In this document: piece by piece, positions 1-10,270 of the stretch
Position numbering within the stretch: the stretch's first letter is position 1
Layout: each line of letters begins with the position of its first letter
Source: Ferrimonas aestuarii
Lineage (GTDB): Bacteria; Pseudomonadota; Gammaproteobacteria; Enterobacterales; Shewanellaceae
NCBI RefSeq assembly: GCF_005116665.1
Contig: NZ_SWCJ01000002.1
Coordinates: forward strand, 310,001-374,000
Length of the DNA: 64,000 nucleotides
Direction: 5' to 3'
Position numbers and translations under genes: made by a program
Notes under the pieces: generated by a model
What the model was told of the DNA's origin: nothing
The model's input: the letters and a program-made list of their open reading frames with translations, nothing else
The model's database searches: none

Positions 1-673
1 CCACCTCTTTCACATAAGCGGGCTGATTTTGTTTTCCTCGATATGGAATAGGCGCCAAGTATGGCGCATCGGTTTCAACCATTAGACGATCCATTGGCAG
101 CTTACGCACCACGTCCCGCAATGATTCCGCATTCTTAAAGGTCACGATGCCAGAGATGGAGATATACAACCCGATATCCAGAGCCGCTTTGGCCATCTCC
201 CAAGACTCTGTAAAACAGTGCAGTACGCCGTTAACGCCCTGTCCCTGTTTTAAGATCTCGATGGTGTCCTCTCTGGCATCACGGGTATGGACGATCACCG
301 GCTTGCTCAGTGCATTGGCCACGTCGATGTGTTCAGCGAACGCTTGTTGCTGAGCCTCAATGGCATCTTTGCTGTAGTAGTAGTCCAGTCCGGTTTCGCC
401 AATGGCCACCACCCGAGGGTCTTTAGCTTGCTCTAACAGCCAATCCTTATCAAAGCCATCAGCAATATCCAGCGGGTGGACCCCACAGGAGAGCACCACC
501 TCGTCAAAAGGCGTCACCATCTGTTTCATCTGCTGATAGCCATCTTGACTCACGGAGACACATAACATGCGTTTTACGCCAGCCGCTCTTGCACGCTCAA
601 TGACAGGCGACAAAGCTTCAGCAGTCTTCTCTTCCGCGAGGCGGTCAAGATGGCAGTGGGAATCGATCAGCAC
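1..673 (-). CDS. tatD: TatD family metal-dependent hydrolase (partial, C-terminus cut)
   Basis: TatD-type TIM-barrel deoxyribonuclease/hydrolase. The protein opens VLIDSHCHLDRL, the first metal-binding HxH motif of the family, and reads open to the window edge at the typical C-terminal AYVKEV stretch, so about 35 residues are missing. I chose the GTG at 673 because a GGAG ribosome site sits about 8 bases upstream; an in-frame ATG at 706 would add 11 unusual residues. It is the last visible gene of the pabC-mltG-tmk-holB-pilZ string, a conserved gammaproteobacterial order. The family is linked to 3'-5' nuclease activity in DNA repair; the cellular substrate here is not shown by sequence. Confidence 0.93.
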   Translation of the reverse strand, partial: MLIDSHCHLDRLAEEKTAEALSPVIERARAAGVKRMLCVSVSQDGYQQMKQMVTPFDEVVLSCGVHPLDIADGFDKDWLLEQAKDPRVVAIGETGLDYYYSKDAIEAQQQAFAEHIDVANALSKPVIVHTRDAREDTIEILKQGQGVNGVLHCFTESWEMAKAALDIGLYISISGIVTFKNAESLRDVVRKLPMDRLMVETDAPYLAPIPYRGKQNQPAYVKEV

Positions 674-729
674 GTTATTTTCTCCAATAGTCAGTGCAGT
701 AGTCATTACGAGGGGGAGAGCTTAGGGGT

Positions 730-1047
730 TTACAAAGTTGAGGTCAATTTTGATGTGGCCAAACGATCCGCAAGTAACTGCTCAATCGGCGGCTTAAAAG
801 CCGAATCGCCAAACGCCACCCCGACGCCTTTGTCAGCGTGACTTGTTGTTTGTGGATTTACCCACACCACTCGACCAACGTATTCGTGCCAGTTGGCTTG
901 TTGCGGCAGGCGAAAACGGCACAGAAGCTCGGTGCCCAAAGGCCAAAGCGTCTGGCTAGGAAAATAGAGTCCACCGGATTGCACTCGGCCCATGTAAGCC
1001 TGGTACAACTGTTCCAGTGTAGTGATGTCCAGTTCGACACAGTCCAT
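730..1047 (-). CDS. pilZ: PilZ domain protein (type IV pilus PilZ type)
   Basis: This 105-residue protein is a single small beta-barrel PilZ domain. A GRVQSGGLYFPS segment near residues 20-31 replaces the usual RxxxR and D/NxSxxG c-di-GMP motifs, as in the founding PilZ of Pseudomonas type IV pili, which does not bind c-di-GMP. It lies 9 bases after holB and ahead of tatD, the position held by pilZ in Pseudomonas and Shewanella. Known role of the family: assembly of type IV pili with PilB and FimX. No strong ribosome site precedes the ATG, so translation may be coupled to holB. The function here rests on context plus fold. Confidence 0.85.
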   Translation of the reverse strand: MDCVELDITTLEQLYQAYMGRVQSGGLYFPSQTLWPLGTELLCRFRLPQQANWHEYVGRVVWVNPQTTSHADKGVGVAFGDSAFKPPIEQLLADRLATSKLTSTL

Positions 1048-1056
1048 GTTAAAAGG

Positions 1057-1959
1057 TTACGCGATCAGCTCTTGAAATAGCGGGATATGATTAAGACCAG
1101 ATTGATTGGCAAAACGCTGATACAGCTCGGCGGTTTTTACGCTCAAACCATGCCAACGTTCCGTCTCATGAATCTGGTGTCGCTGCCACTGGGCTAATTC
1201 AATATAGAGCACTTTTAACGCCAGCGGTGCCTTATCGCTGTCAAGAGACATCAGAACGGGCGCCAACACGCCGAGCTTAAGGCTCTGCTTCCAGCCATCT
1301 CGACATTGCGCCGCTAACTCGGCGTCGCCAGATTCGATGGCCTGTTTTAGAGACAAAGGGCCTCCAAAAACCCGCAATTGCTGACTTAGAAGCGCATCAG
1401 GCACACTCTGGCCCAACAGGGCTTGACTCTGCGCAAGGCTGGGGGAAGGCAATAGCAAAGACTGACAACGGCTATGAATGGTTGGCAACAAACGTTTCGG
1501 GTTGGCACTGACTAAGATCAGGTACACCCCGGCCATCGGCTCCTCTAGGGTTTTCAAGAGTGCATTGGCGGCCGCTTGGTTCATGGTGTCCGCCTGCTGC
1601 AGAATCACGACGCGAGCACCGCCTTGGTTAGCCGTCTGCGACAGCTGGGTGATCAGTGCTCGGATCGACTCCACTTTAATCTGCTTACCATCAGGAGCAA
1701 TCTCGAACCGATCAGGGTGGTTGCCGGCCTTGAGCAGCAGACAGCTGCGACATTGACCGCAACCAGAGTGACGTTCACACAACAAACTTTGGGTCATCGA
1801 GTCAGCAAAACTTGCCTTGCCGATGCCCTCAGCCCCTGCCAGCAACCAAGCATGGGCCACTGTGCCGCGAGATAAAATCTGCTGCCACTTACGCCACGAC
1901 GACGCCAGCCACGGCAACTGCGCTACGTCCATGGTTGGGAGTTGGGTGGTGTCACTCAC
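1057..1959 (-). CDS. holB: DNA polymerase III subunit delta'
   Basis: Clamp-loader delta' subunit, an AAA+ family protein that with delta and gamma/tau loads the beta clamp at primer ends. Visible features are a P-loop-like GAEGIGKA at residues 42-49, a four-cysteine zinc site at C61, C67, C70 and C73, and an SRC sensor motif near residue 163. The P-loop ends in A instead of S/T, in line with delta' being a non-hydrolysing subunit. At 300 residues it is slightly shorter than the E. coli protein (334). It starts right at the end of tmk, a conserved pairing that ties dTMP supply to replication. Confidence 0.95.
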   Translation of the reverse strand: MSDTTQLPTMDVAQLPWLASSWRKWQQILSRGTVAHAWLLAGAEGIGKASFADSMTQSLLCERHSGCGQCRSCLLLKAGNHPDRFEIAPDGKQIKVESIRALITQLSQTANQGGARVVILQQADTMNQAAANALLKTLEEPMAGVYLILVSANPKRLLPTIHSRCQSLLLPSPSLAQSQALLGQSVPDALLSQQLRVFGGPLSLKQAIESGDAELAAQCRDGWKQSLKLGVLAPVLMSLDSDKAPLALKVLYIELAQWQRHQIHETERWHGLSVKTAELYQRFANQSGLNHIPLFQELIA

Positions 1960-2577
1960 TTACAACAACACCTTAGCCAGTGCCGATTCAATATCTTGAT
2001 GTACCTTCTCCATCGTTTGACTGGCGTCGATGGTCAAAATGGTGCCATCGCGCTTGGCGTGGTCAAGGTAGGCGCCGCGAGCTCGCTCGAAAAAGTCCAA
2101 GCTTTCGAGTTCGATGCGATCCAGTTCACCGCGACCTCGAGCACGCTCAAGGCCAAGCTTAGGATCGATATCCAGATACAGCGTTAAATCCGGTTTAAAT
2201 TCGCCCAAGGTGATGGCGGATAGCCCAGCCACTTCGCTTTCCAGTCCTCGCCCTGCCCCTTGATAGGCAATGGAAGACAAGTTGTGACGATCGCCAATCA
2301 CCAACTTTCCCTCTGCCAGCGCTGGCTTAATCACCGATTCCACCAATTGAGCTCGACAGGCGTACACCATCAACAGCTCGGTCATCGGTGCCATCGGCTC
2401 TTCCCGAGGGCGCTTCCAGATCTCCCGAATCTCTTCCGCGAGCGGGGTTCCCCCCGGCTCACGGGTATTCACCCGCTCCAGATCAGCAAAGTGTGTCTCA
2501 AACCAACGGTTAACCAGATCAATGGCGGAGCTTTTTCCGGCCCCTTCCAGGCCTTCGATGACGATGTATTTACTCAT
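1960..2577 (-). CDS. tmk: Thymidylate kinase
   Basis: Phosphorylates dTMP to dTDP with ATP. The P-loop GLEGAGKS is at residues 9-16, and the DRH motif (usually DRY/DRH) is at 96-98 followed by the SSxAYQG substrate-binding loop. Length 205 residues is typical. The start codon overlaps the mltG stop by one base (TAATG), a translational-coupling arrangement, and holB follows directly. Cytoplasmic enzyme of pyrimidine nucleotide synthesis. Confidence 0.97.
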   Translation of the reverse strand: MSKYIVIEGLEGAGKSSAIDLVNRWFETHFADLERVNTREPGGTPLAEEIREIWKRPREEPMAPMTELLMVYACRAQLVESVIKPALAEGKLVIGDRHNLSSIAYQGAGRGLESEVAGLSAITLGEFKPDLTLYLDIDPKLGLERARGRGELDRIELESLDFFERARGAYLDHAKRDGTILTIDASQTMEKVHQDIESALAKVLL

Positions 2578-3581
2578 TACTTGTTTCTTATGTATTGGTT
2601 TACCGCGCGGTTGTGTTCCGCAAGGGTCTGTGAAAATTGATGGCTACCATCGCCTTTGGCAACAAAGTAGTACATGTTTGAATCCAACGGGCGAGCGGCG
2701 GCCTCAAGGGCTTCTCGTCCCACTAGTGCGATGGGCGTTGGTGGCAAGCCATTAATGCGATAGGTGTTGTAGGGCGTTTTTTCTCGAAGGTCTTGGCGAC
2801 GAATGTCGCCGTCGAAACGCTCCCCCATGCCGTAGATCACCGTGGGGTCAGTCTGCAGTCGCATCCCTTTGCGTAGTCGATTCACAAACACCGAGGCGAT
2901 AAGTGGCCGCTCGGCGGCTACGCCGGTCTCTTTTTCAATGATCGAGGCCAAAATCACCATCTCGTAACTGGACTTTAGCGGCAGCTGATTTGCGCGCTGC
3001 TTCCATACCGCGTCGATTTCAGTGCGCATACGTTTGGCGGCACGGGTTAATAGCGCTGAATCCGTTTCTCCTAGATGAAACTGATAGGTGTCTGGGAACA
3101 GCATCCCCTCTGGGTTAGCGCCATCGAAATCGATGAGTTTTGCCAGCGATTCTGGGGTGTGAGTCAGCGTTAATTTAGGGTGTGCCTTGATTCGAGCCAG
3201 TGCTTGCTTGACGGTTTCCCCTTCCACCAACGTCAGATAAAACGCTTTTTGCTCACCGCGGATAATCTTCTCAAGCTGCTGGCGAACGCTAACACCAGGA
3301 GTCAGCTCATAGGTGCCCGCTTTGATCTTTGTAAGGCTTGAGTCCAAGCGCACCGCGACCTTTATCCAGAATGAGGTCTCTATCCAACCTTGCTTCGACC
3401 ACTGATTGGCTAAGCCGATGGTACTGGCACCTTTATTCAGGGTCCATTCGGTGGGCTGGCTAATGGACAGTGGCCGCTGAAGCTCTTGGCCGGTGCGATG
3501 CACCACGTAAGCCGCCGCCATGGCCAGCAATAAGATGAAGGTCAAACACAATGCCAGCAGTCGGCGAAAAAACGTAATCAT
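2577..3581 (-). CDS. mltG: Endolytic murein transglycosylase
   Basis: Inner-membrane lytic transglycosylase (YceG fold) that cleaves nascent glycan strands and sets their length. Residues about 7-27 form one N-terminal membrane anchor; the rest is periplasmic. The family motif EGMLFPDTY is at 158-166 and the ASIIEKETG catalytic segment at 212-220, with the expected catalytic glutamate at 216. It overlaps pabC by 4 bases (ATGA) and tmk by one base. Length 334 residues matches the family. Confidence 0.95.
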   Translation of the reverse strand: MITFFRRLLALCLTFILLLAMAAAYVVHRTGQELQRPLSISQPTEWTLNKGASTIGLANQWSKQGWIETSFWIKVAVRLDSSLTKIKAGTYELTPGVSVRQQLEKIIRGEQKAFYLTLVEGETVKQALARIKAHPKLTLTHTPESLAKLIDFDGANPEGMLFPDTYQFHLGETDSALLTRAAKRMRTEIDAVWKQRANQLPLKSSYEMVILASIIEKETGVAAERPLIASVFVNRLRKGMRLQTDPTVIYGMGERFDGDIRRQDLREKTPYNTYRINGLPPTPIALVGREALEAAARPLDSNMYYFVAKGDGSHQFSQTLAEHNRAVNQYIRNK

Positions 3582-4393
3582 AAGAGCGAATGTTGTAACT
3601 GTCTGAACAGATCACTAATGGCTAAAGTACGATGCTCCAGTTTGACAACTGGAACCAGCTTCATCAAGCCATTACAGACAAAAGCACCATCAAATTGGTG
3701 GAGTTGAAAGGTTGAGATGGAACGTACCTGCACATCAATGCCAAGCTGCGCGGCCGTGCCCAATACCCGTTGGCGCATGACGCCGCTGACGCCACTTCGG
3801 CAAAGTGCTGGAGTGACGAGGGTATCGCCCTGCCAAAAAAACAGATTCGCCGCACAGGCTTCAATGATTTCGCCATCGGTGTTGCAGACAATCAAATCAT
3901 CTGCGGCGCTGGCATCCAGTTCAAATCTAAGGAGCACCTGCTCGGTTCTGGCTAACGACTTAATGCCGAAACCGCACCCAAGGGTGGCGATGGGCGTAGT
4001 GGCAAGCTCAAGGGCGATCCCCTGTTGTTGCCACGCTAGATAATGGTTGGGGTAAAGGTGAACCGAAACCAGTACCTCTGGTTGGGCGAGATACTCTCCA
4101 CCGTAGCCTCGTCCCTGCCCCCCTCGGGTGAGGACGACTTTAATCACGCCAAGGCCTTGGGCATCACAGCGTGTCAGTGCCTGCTGCAAGGTGTGCCAAA
4201 GTGAGTCCCAACAGGGCTCAGCCATCTTTAATAGGTGGCACCCCCGCCTTAACCGCTGCTGGTGCAACGGCCAACTGGCGATTTGACCTTGCTCAACTAA
4301 CATGGTGGTAAAGTGACCATCGGCAAAATTCAGGCCCCGGTTGGTCACCGAGACCGATTCTGTCGGCTCACTATTTACCCAAGCAGCAATCAT
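3578..4393 (-). CDS. pabC: Aminodeoxychorismate lyase
   Basis: PLP-dependent fold-type IV enzyme that turns 4-amino-4-deoxychorismate into p-aminobenzoate and pyruvate for folate synthesis. The protein opens with VNSEPTESVSVTNRGLNFADG, the usual N-terminal D/N-R-G pattern, and contains the IKSLARTEQVL segment with the expected PLP lysine near residue 145. Length is 271 residues. It sits in the usual pabC-mltG-tmk order with 4-base and 1-base overlaps to its neighbours. Confidence 0.92.
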   Translation of the reverse strand: MIAAWVNSEPTESVSVTNRGLNFADGHFTTMLVEQGQIASWPLHQQRLRRGCHLLKMAEPCWDSLWHTLQQALTRCDAQGLGVIKVVLTRGGQGRGYGGEYLAQPEVLVSVHLYPNHYLAWQQQGIALELATTPIATLGCGFGIKSLARTEQVLLRFELDASAADDLIVCNTDGEIIEACAANLFFWQGDTLVTPALCRSGVSGVMRQRVLGTAAQLGIDVQVRSISTFQLHQFDGAFVCNGLMKLVPVVKLEHRTLAISDLFRQLQHSLL

Positions 4394-4977
4394 TAGCTGT
4401 CCTGAGTGATGCGACTGGCCACGGCACCCTGCTGATCCCGATACTTCGCATTTTCACGCTTATTGTATGGACGAGCGCAGGCCATGCGCAGCTCCTCAAA
4501 GTTAAGCGCACCAATGGTCATGCCAGGGCGCAGCGCCAATGGCAACTTACCACTGTTATAGAACTCAAGTACGATCTGCCCTGACCAGCCTGGGTCAATT
4601 CGATGGGCGGTCACGTGAACCATCAGGCCAAGTCTCGCTAACGATGAACGGCCATCTAGCCAACCAACGATGTTGGCGGGCAACGTCAAAGACTCGAACG
4701 TGGCGCCGAGAGCAAGCTCCCCAGGATGCAGGTAAAAAGCTTCGCCGTCACCAATGGCAATTTCGTCACTCATGACACTATTAAGGGCTTTTTGAACCTC
4801 TTCACGGGGGCCAGAAAGATCGATGGAGGCGGCGGTATGATCGCGAAATACTCGGAACTTATCTCCTAAGGTCACGTCCACGCTGACGCCACTGATGCGG
4901 TCACTGGCAGGACGCGGTTCAATGGCGATGTTGCCACTGTCCAAATACTGTTCAATTTCGATGTCGGTCAAACGCAT
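4393..4977 (-). CDS. dcd: dCTP deaminase
   Basis: Deaminates dCTP to dUTP, feeding dTMP synthesis. The trimeric dUTPase-fold signature is visible: [11 protein letters not shown] near residue 110, [12 protein letters not shown] near 125, and IVLEF with the catalytic glutamate near 139. Length 194 residues equals that of E. coli Dcd. The stop codon side overlaps pabC by one base, so folate and dTMP genes form one unit. Upstream udk is 48 bases away on the same strand. Confidence 0.96.
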   Translation of the reverse strand: MRLTDIEIEQYLDSGNIAIEPRPASDRISGVSVDVTLGDKFRVFRDHTAASIDLSGPREEVQKALNSVMSDEIAIGDGEAFYLHPGELALGATFESLTLPANIVGWLDGRSSLARLGLMVHVTAHRIDPGWSGQIVLEFYNSGKLPLALRPGMTIGALNFEELRMACARPYNKRENAKYRDQQGAVASRITQDS

Positions 4978-5025
4978 GATGTTCTATCCCTAAAACCTAA
5001 TATGGGTACGTATTATTATTTTCAA

Positions 5026-5661
5026 TTAGCTGGCTAATTGACGGATTTTGGCTTTCAAAAAGTCAATGGCGATGCGGTTCTTGCCACCGCGAGGTACGAT
5101 GATGTCCGCATGTTGTTTCGACGGTTCAATGAACTGCATGAACATAGGACGCACGGTTTGCTGATACTGCTCCAGTACCGACTCCATGGTACGGCCTCGC
5201 TCCTCTACGTCGCGGCGCACGCGGCGCAGTAGGCAGATGTCCAGCGGCGTGTCCATGAAGATGGACGCGTGCATCTGTTCACGCAGCTTTGGGTCAGTCA
5301 GAAGCAGAATGCCTTCAAGGATGATCACCTTTTTAGGGGTGACCTTGGTGGTCTCTTCCATTCTGGTGTGCTCAGAATAGCTGTAGCTTGGCACTTCAAC
5401 CGATTGGCCACTGCGCAGCGCCGCGAGGTGCTCAACCAACAACTCATGATCCAATGCATTTGGGTGATCATAGTTGGTCTTAACCCGCTCCTCCATCGAC
5501 AGATGGCCCTGATCCTTGTAATAACAATCTTCCGTGATCATCGCAATATCATCTGTGCCCATATCCTGGCGAAGATCTTCACAGATGGTTCTGGCAATTA
5601 GACTTTTACCAGAAGCAGAGGCACCGGCGATACCGATGATGACACATTGTTGTTGAACCAT
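5026..5661 (-). CDS. udk: Uridine/cytidine kinase
   Basis: Salvage kinase for uridine and cytidine to UMP and CMP. The P-loop GASASGKS lies at residues 13-20; the YYKDQGHL and YDHPNALD substrate loops follow, then the [11 protein letters not shown] helix. Length 211 residues is typical of Udk. It lies between mrp and dcd on the same strand, the udk-dcd pairing being common in gammaproteobacteria. A 60-base gap separates it from mrp. Confidence 0.96.
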   Translation of the reverse strand: MVQQQCVIIGIAGASASGKSLIARTICEDLRQDMGTDDIAMITEDCYYKDQGHLSMEERVKTNYDHPNALDHELLVEHLAALRSGQSVEVPSYSYSEHTRMEETTKVTPKKVIILEGILLLTDPKLREQMHASIFMDTPLDICLLRRVRRDVEERGRTMESVLEQYQQTVRPMFMQFIEPSKQHADIIVPRGGKNRIAIDFLKAKIRQLAS

Positions 5662-5721
5662 AATATGTACTTCAGTTTAAAGGTGAATAAATACAGTTTG
5701 AACCATTGGCAGACACTCTGC

Positions 5722-6861
5722 CTAATCGTCGCTAATCTCGATCTCAAGTTCCAAGGGCTTAGACAGTCGCACCATGGCCGCCGCCGTTTCCCGTGCGATG
5801 GCAATGTACTGTTTGCTGATGTCGTCCTCTGGATTGGCGGCCACAGAAGGCTTGCCTTGATCCACCGCTTCGCGTACCGCGACATTAAGCGGCAACTCGC
5901 CCAGTAACTCGACGCCATATCGCTCGGCAGTGGCCTGGCCGCCGCCCTGACCGAATGGGTGCTCTTTGCTGCCACATTGGCTGCAAAGGTGATAGCTCAT
6001 GTTTTCAACAATGCCCAACACTGGAATGTTGACCTTGTTAAACATGCTGATCCCTTTACGTGCATCTAAGGTGGCAACCTCTTGCGGGGTGGTCACTACC
6101 ACGGCGCCAACCACGGGCACTTTTTGCGACAGAGTCAACTGGATGTCACCGGTACCCGGTGGCATGTCGATCACCAAGTAGTCCAGATCGGGCCAGTTGG
6201 TTTCATTCATCATCTGAATCAGTGCACCAGCCGCCATCGGGCCGCGCCATACCGTGGCTTGCTCTTCGCCTACCATAAAGCCGATGGAGTTGGCCGCGAT
6301 GCCGTGAGCCACAGCAGGCTCCATGGTCTTGCCATCTACGCTCACCGGTTGGAAATCGGAAACCCCTAACATCAGCGGGATGGATGGACCGTAGATGTCT
6401 GCATCCAAAATGCCCACGCGCGCCCCTTCGTAGGCCAGCGCTAAGGCAAGGTTCACCGCGGTGGTGGATTTGCCCACGCCACCTTTTCCTGAGGACACCG
6501 CCACCACGTTCTTAACGCCAGCAATGGCGTCTCCCACGGCGGTCTCAATCACAGGAACAGCAAGGTCAACGCTACACTCAACCTCTTCAATGCCATCGAT
6601 GCCGGCCACGGCTTGGGTGATCTCCTGCACCTTTTCAGGGTACTGAGAGCGGCATGGATAGGGGTAAACCAGATTCAGCGCCAAGCACTCGCCGTCCATC
6701 TGCATGCGGCGGACGATGCCAGCATCCAAAATGGATTGATTCAACAGAGGGTCGTGTACTTTAGCCAATGCCGATAAAACAGACTGACTTAATTGAGGGG
6801 ATAAACGGTTATCTAGCGGATTTTCCGAATTTTCGGTCACGATTTTGACTCCGGGACTCAT
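5722..6861 (-). CDS. apbC: Iron-sulfur cluster carrier protein ApbC/Mrp
   Basis: MinD/Mrp-family P-loop ATPase that binds and transfers Fe-S clusters. An N-terminal MIP18-like (DUF59) domain spans about residues 20-105, then the deviant Walker A SGKGGVGKS at 124-132, and a CxxC pair at C293 and C296 that bridges a 4Fe-4S cluster between subunits. Length 379 residues is normal. It is divergent from metG with 136 bases between, an arrangement conserved in enterics (metG-mrp). Confidence 0.95.
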   Translation of the reverse strand: MSPGVKIVTENSENPLDNRLSPQLSQSVLSALAKVHDPLLNQSILDAGIVRRMQMDGECLALNLVYPYPCRSQYPEKVQEITQAVAGIDGIEEVECSVDLAVPVIETAVGDAIAGVKNVVAVSSGKGGVGKSTTAVNLALALAYEGARVGILDADIYGPSIPLMLGVSDFQPVSVDGKTMEPAVAHGIAANSIGFMVGEEQATVWRGPMAAGALIQMMNETNWPDLDYLVIDMPPGTGDIQLTLSQKVPVVGAVVVTTPQEVATLDARKGISMFNKVNIPVLGIVENMSYHLCSQCGSKEHPFGQGGGQATAERYGVELLGELPLNVAVREAVDQGKPSVAANPEDDISKQYIAIARETAAAMVRLSKPLELEIEISDD

Positions 6862-6997
6862 AAGTGATGCAAGTCTACCAGAAGTTGGCGTTAATACGTG
6901 TGTAATATCCCACCAACAAGTTCACCAATGGATGAAAAATCATTAGCCATCAGTTAAACTTGGCCTCTTTCGTAATTCACTGCATGTAAGAGATAAA
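6862..6997. promoter_or_regulatory. Divergent apbC/metG promoter region
   Basis: This 136-base gap lies between the divergent apbC and metG start codons and must hold both promoters. A short purine run (AAGAGATAAA) precedes the metG ATG as its ribosome site. I see no recognisable operator. Confidence 0.5.
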
Positions 6998-9073
6998 ATG
7001 GCATCTCCACAAAGAAAGATTCTGGTTACCAGCGCCCTCCCATACGCCAACGGTTCGATTCACCTCGGACACATGCTTGAGCATATCCAAACTGACATTT
7101 GGGCACGCTTCCAAAACTTGCGTGGCAATCAGTGTATCGCCGTCTGTGCCGACGATACTCACGGCACCCCGGTGATGCTGAAAGCGCAAAAAATGGGCAT
7201 TACCCCAGAGGAGATGATCGCCAACGTTTCTCAAGAACATCAGGCGGATTTTGCCGATTTCTTAGTGAACTACGACAACTACCATTCGACGCACTCCGAA
7301 GAGAACCGTAAGTGGTCTGCCGAGATCTACAACCGCTTAAACCAAAGTGGCTTCATTAAGACTCGCGTGATTGAGCAACTGTTTGATCCGGAAAAAGAGA
7401 TGTTCCTGCCAGATCGCTTTGTAAAAGGTACCTGCCCGAAATGTAAGGCGGAAGATCAAAACGGCGATAACTGCGAAGTGTGCAGTGCGACCTACAGCCC
7501 AACGGATCTGATCAACCCTAAATCCGTGGTGTCCGGCGCCACTCCGGTAATGAAAGACTCTGAGCACTACTTCTTCGACCTACCACAGTTTGAAACGGTA
7601 CTGAAAGAGTGGACCACCTCTGGTGCTCTGCAGACCGAGATCGCCAACAAGTTGAACGAATGGTTCGAATCCGGCCTGCAGCAGTGGGACATCTCCCGTG
7701 ATGCCCCCTACTTCGGTTTTGAGATCCCAGGCACCGACGGTAAGAAGTTCTTCTATGTGTGGCTGGATGCACCAATTGGCTACATGGGCTCTTTCGACAA
7801 CCTGTGCCAAAAGCGTGACGACCTGAACTTCGATGAGTTCTGGGCCAAAGATTCGACTACCGAGCTGTACCACTTCATCGGTAAAGATATCGTTTACTTC
7901 CACAGCCTATTCTGGCCAGCCATGTTGCACGGTGCCGAGCTGCGTAAACCGACCAACGTGTTTACCCACGGCTATGTCACTGTGAATGGCGCCAAGATGT
8001 CTAAGTCTCGTGGCACCTTTATTAAGGCGCGTACCTACCTGGATCACCTGCACCCAGAGTACCTGCGTTACTACTACGCCGCCAAACTGAACGATCGTAT
8101 CGACGACATCGACTTGAACCTGGAAGATTTCGCCCAGCGCGTAAACTCCGACATGGTTGGTAAATTGGTGAACATCGCCTCTCGTACCGCAGGTTTTATC
8201 GCCAAGCGTTTCGACGGCAAACTGGCAGGTGGTATCGACAACCCAGAACTGCTGGCGGAGTTCCAAAACGCCCAAACGACCATTGCCGAAATGTTCGAAG
8301 GTCGTGAGTACGGTAAAGCGATTCGTGAAGTGATGGCGCTGGCCGACAAAGCCAATGCTTATATCGCCGACAAAGCCCCGTGGGCGATGGCGAAGCAGGA
8401 AGGTTTAGAGAAGCAGACTCACGAAGTGTGCTCCATGGGCATCCACCTGTTTAAGATTCTGATGACCTACCTCAAGCCAGTACTGCCTGAGATGGCGGCC
8501 AATGTGGAAGCCTTCCTAAACGCAGAGCTGCGCTGGGACAACATCAACACCACGCTGACTGGCCATGAGATCAACAAGTTTAAGGCGCTTATTCAGCGTA
8601 TTGAGCCTGCGAAGATCGAAGCGATGATGGACGCCACCAAGGCGGATCTGGAAGCGGAAGCGGCCCTTAATGCTGCGGCTGAGCCAAAAGCAAACGCCGC
8701 TGATGACAGCGACAACGATGAGCTGGAAAAAGAGCCTCTGGCAGACACCATCAACTTCGATGATTTCATGAAGGTGGATCTGCGTGTGGCTCGCATCGCT
8801 AAAGCCGAGCACGTAGAAAAAGCCAAAAAGCTGATTCGTCTGCAACTGGACTTAGGCGGCGGCGTGACCAAGCAGGTGTTCGCTGGCATCAAGTCTGCTT
8901 ACACCCCAGAAGAGCTTGAAGGTCGCCTCACCGTAATGGTGGCAAACCTTGCCCCTCGCGAAATGAAGTTTGGTACCTCTGAAGGCATGGTGGTCGCAGC
9001 CGGTCCGGGTAAGGATGAGATCTACATCCTGTCACCGGATTCTGGTGCCAAACCAGGCATGCGCATCAGCTAA
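6998..9073 (+). CDS. metG: Methionine--tRNA ligase
   Basis: Class I aminoacyl-tRNA synthetase charging tRNA-Met. The HLGH signature (HIGH) is at residues 22-25, a zinc knuckle CPKC...CEVC spans about 145-162, and KMSKS is near 335. An acidic linker around 560-590 leads to a C-terminal Trbp111-like tRNA-binding domain, so this is the long homodimeric form (691 residues). A strong intrinsic terminator follows at 9102. The gene stands alone on the plus strand. Confidence 0.98.
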   Translation: MASPQRKILVTSALPYANGSIHLGHMLEHIQTDIWARFQNLRGNQCIAVCADDTHGTPVMLKAQKMGITPEEMIANVSQEHQADFADFLVNYDNYHSTHSEENRKWSAEIYNRLNQSGFIKTRVIEQLFDPEKEMFLPDRFVKGTCPKCKAEDQNGDNCEVCSATYSPTDLINPKSVVSGATPVMKDSEHYFFDLPQFETVLKEWTTSGALQTEIANKLNEWFESGLQQWDISRDAPYFGFEIPGTDGKKFFYVWLDAPIGYMGSFDNLCQKRDDLNFDEFWAKDSTTELYHFIGKDIVYFHSLFWPAMLHGAELRKPTNVFTHGYVTVNGAKMSKSRGTFIKARTYLDHLHPEYLRYYYAAKLNDRIDDIDLNLEDFAQRVNSDMVGKLVNIASRTAGFIAKRFDGKLAGGIDNPELLAEFQNAQTTIAEMFEGREYGKAIREVMALADKANAYIADKAPWAMAKQEGLEKQTHEVCSMGIHLFKILMTYLKPVLPEMAANVEAFLNAELRWDNINTTLTGHEINKFKALIQRIEPAKIEAMMDATKADLEAEAALNAAAEPKANAADDSDNDELEKEPLADTINFDDFMKVDLRVARIAKAEHVEKAKKLIRLQLDLGGGVTKQVFAGIKSAYTPEELEGRLTVMVANLAPREMKFGTSEGMVVAAGPGKDEIYILSPDSGAKPGMRIS

Positions 9074-9101
9074 CTTAGCGTAACTTTTTAGCAGAACTCA
9101 C

Positions 9102-9130
9102 AAAGCCCGGCATAACATGCTGGGCTTTTT
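9102..9130 (+). terminator. Intrinsic terminator of metG
   Basis: A GC-rich inverted repeat (AAGCCCGGCA with TGCTGGGCTT) is followed by a run of T on the plus strand, 29 bases after the metG stop. Confidence 0.9.
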
Positions 9131-9162
9131 GGTTTCGGCAAGCCGAGTTTTGGACAGCGAGG

Positions 9163-9732
9163 TTAGCGAAACCCCAACAACAAACTGCAGCCCCGATTGT
9201 GGTGAGGGTAAAAGGTCGAGCAAAGATAGCCGGCATCTGACATCAACGAAATTAATTGTTGGCAACGTTGCTCGTAGGTGCTCAATGACAAACTAACATC
9301 CGCCAGATAGATACCGCCAACACAGATGGTTGATGTATTGGAGCGCAGATAAGCCAATGCCTCCGACATATCATCAAAGGCGATTAGCTTAGCCGCTTGA
9401 AAGATTAAATTTCGAATGTCGGCCACGCCGAGATTATTAGGCATGGTTCGAGAACTTAGCTTCCCCAATAGATGCTCGGCAACATTAACGGCGGCCTGAC
9501 TATCGGCGGTGGGCGTTTCAATGTTTGCCACGCACACCCCCTGCAACTCCGTTAACTCCGCAAGTTTCTGATGCTGCCTCTGTGACAGTCCACAGGCAAG
9601 GATCAGATCCCAACAAGAGTCACTTTCTATAGCTCGCCAGTTAGCACTACTGCCATCACTTAAACGCACCGCCGTCGCGGTTACCAGCGCTAGCTTGGGC
9701 TGGCACCGCTGTAACTCTGTGGGTTCAAACAT
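9163..9732 (-). CDS. Hypothetical protein, 189 residues
   Basis: I do not recognise this protein. It starts at an ATG with a GGTGAG site about 8 bases upstream and is probably cytoplasmic: no signal peptide or membrane segment is visible. Composition is ordinary, with five or more cysteines scattered and a helical middle (about residues 100-130). It stands between the metG terminator and the VOC gene on the opposite strand to metG, so it is likely transcribed alone. Codon usage looks like the neighbours, which supports a real gene. Confidence 0.6.
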   Translation of the reverse strand: MFEPTELQRCQPKLALVTATAVRLSDGSSANWRAIESDSCWDLILACGLSQRQHQKLAELTELQGVCVANIETPTADSQAAVNVAEHLLGKLSSRTMPNNLGVADIRNLIFQAAKLIAFDDMSEALAYLRSNTSTICVGGIYLADVSLSLSTYEQRCQQLISLMSDAGYLCSTFYPHHNRGCSLLLGFR

Positions 9733-9817
9733 CCGTAAATCTCACCGAGATTGACATCACCGCTCTCTTAATCAAGGGTTATTGAGGAAGCCCATTGTGT
9801 CAGCAAACCGCCAACAA

Positions 9818-10210
9818 TCACAACGCCTGCATCAGCTGGATGAAATTGCCACAGGTGTCATCCAGCACCGCAATTTGTACATTCCCCGCTTCGGTTGGGG
9901 GTATGGAAAACTGCACGCCGAGCTCGGTTAATCGTTGATATTCATGGACCAGATCATCCACTGAAAATGAGGTCCAAGGGATACCGGCTTGCTTAAGCGC
10001 CTGCTGATACTCCAAAGCGGGAGCAAATGCCATGGGCTCCAGCAAGAGTTCAACCCCAGCTTGAGCTTTTGGCGACACCACAGTCAACCACCGATGTTCA
10101 CCTAAAGGCAGATCCGTCTTTTTTATAAATCCAAGTATCTGCGTGTAAAACTGCAGCGCCTTCTCTTGGTCACTCACCGGCACGCTCGTTACGCAAATTT
10201 CAATCATCAT
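9818..10210 (-). CDS. VOC family (glyoxalase-like) protein
   Basis: A 130-residue vicinal-oxygen-chelate protein made of two beta-alpha-beta-beta-beta modules. It opens ICVTSVPVSDQEKALQFYT, the classic VOC entry, and closes VLDDTCGNFIQLMQ, which carries the usual DPxGN-like loop. The family includes glyoxalases, dioxygenases and antibiotic-binding proteins; the substrate cannot be read from sequence. It lies 61 bases after a short AraC-type regulator on the same strand, a pairing known in many bacteria, so the regulator probably controls it. Confidence 0.85.
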   Translation of the reverse strand: MMIEICVTSVPVSDQEKALQFYTQILGFIKKTDLPLGEHRWLTVVSPKAQAGVELLLEPMAFAPALEYQQALKQAGIPWTSFSVDDLVHEYQRLTELGVQFSIPPTEAGNVQIAVLDDTCGNFIQLMQAL

Positions 10211-10270
10211 TTACCTCTTCTATCAGCAATGTAGATAAGGCCAATCTTAACGCCTCGTTAATAGAGGCGC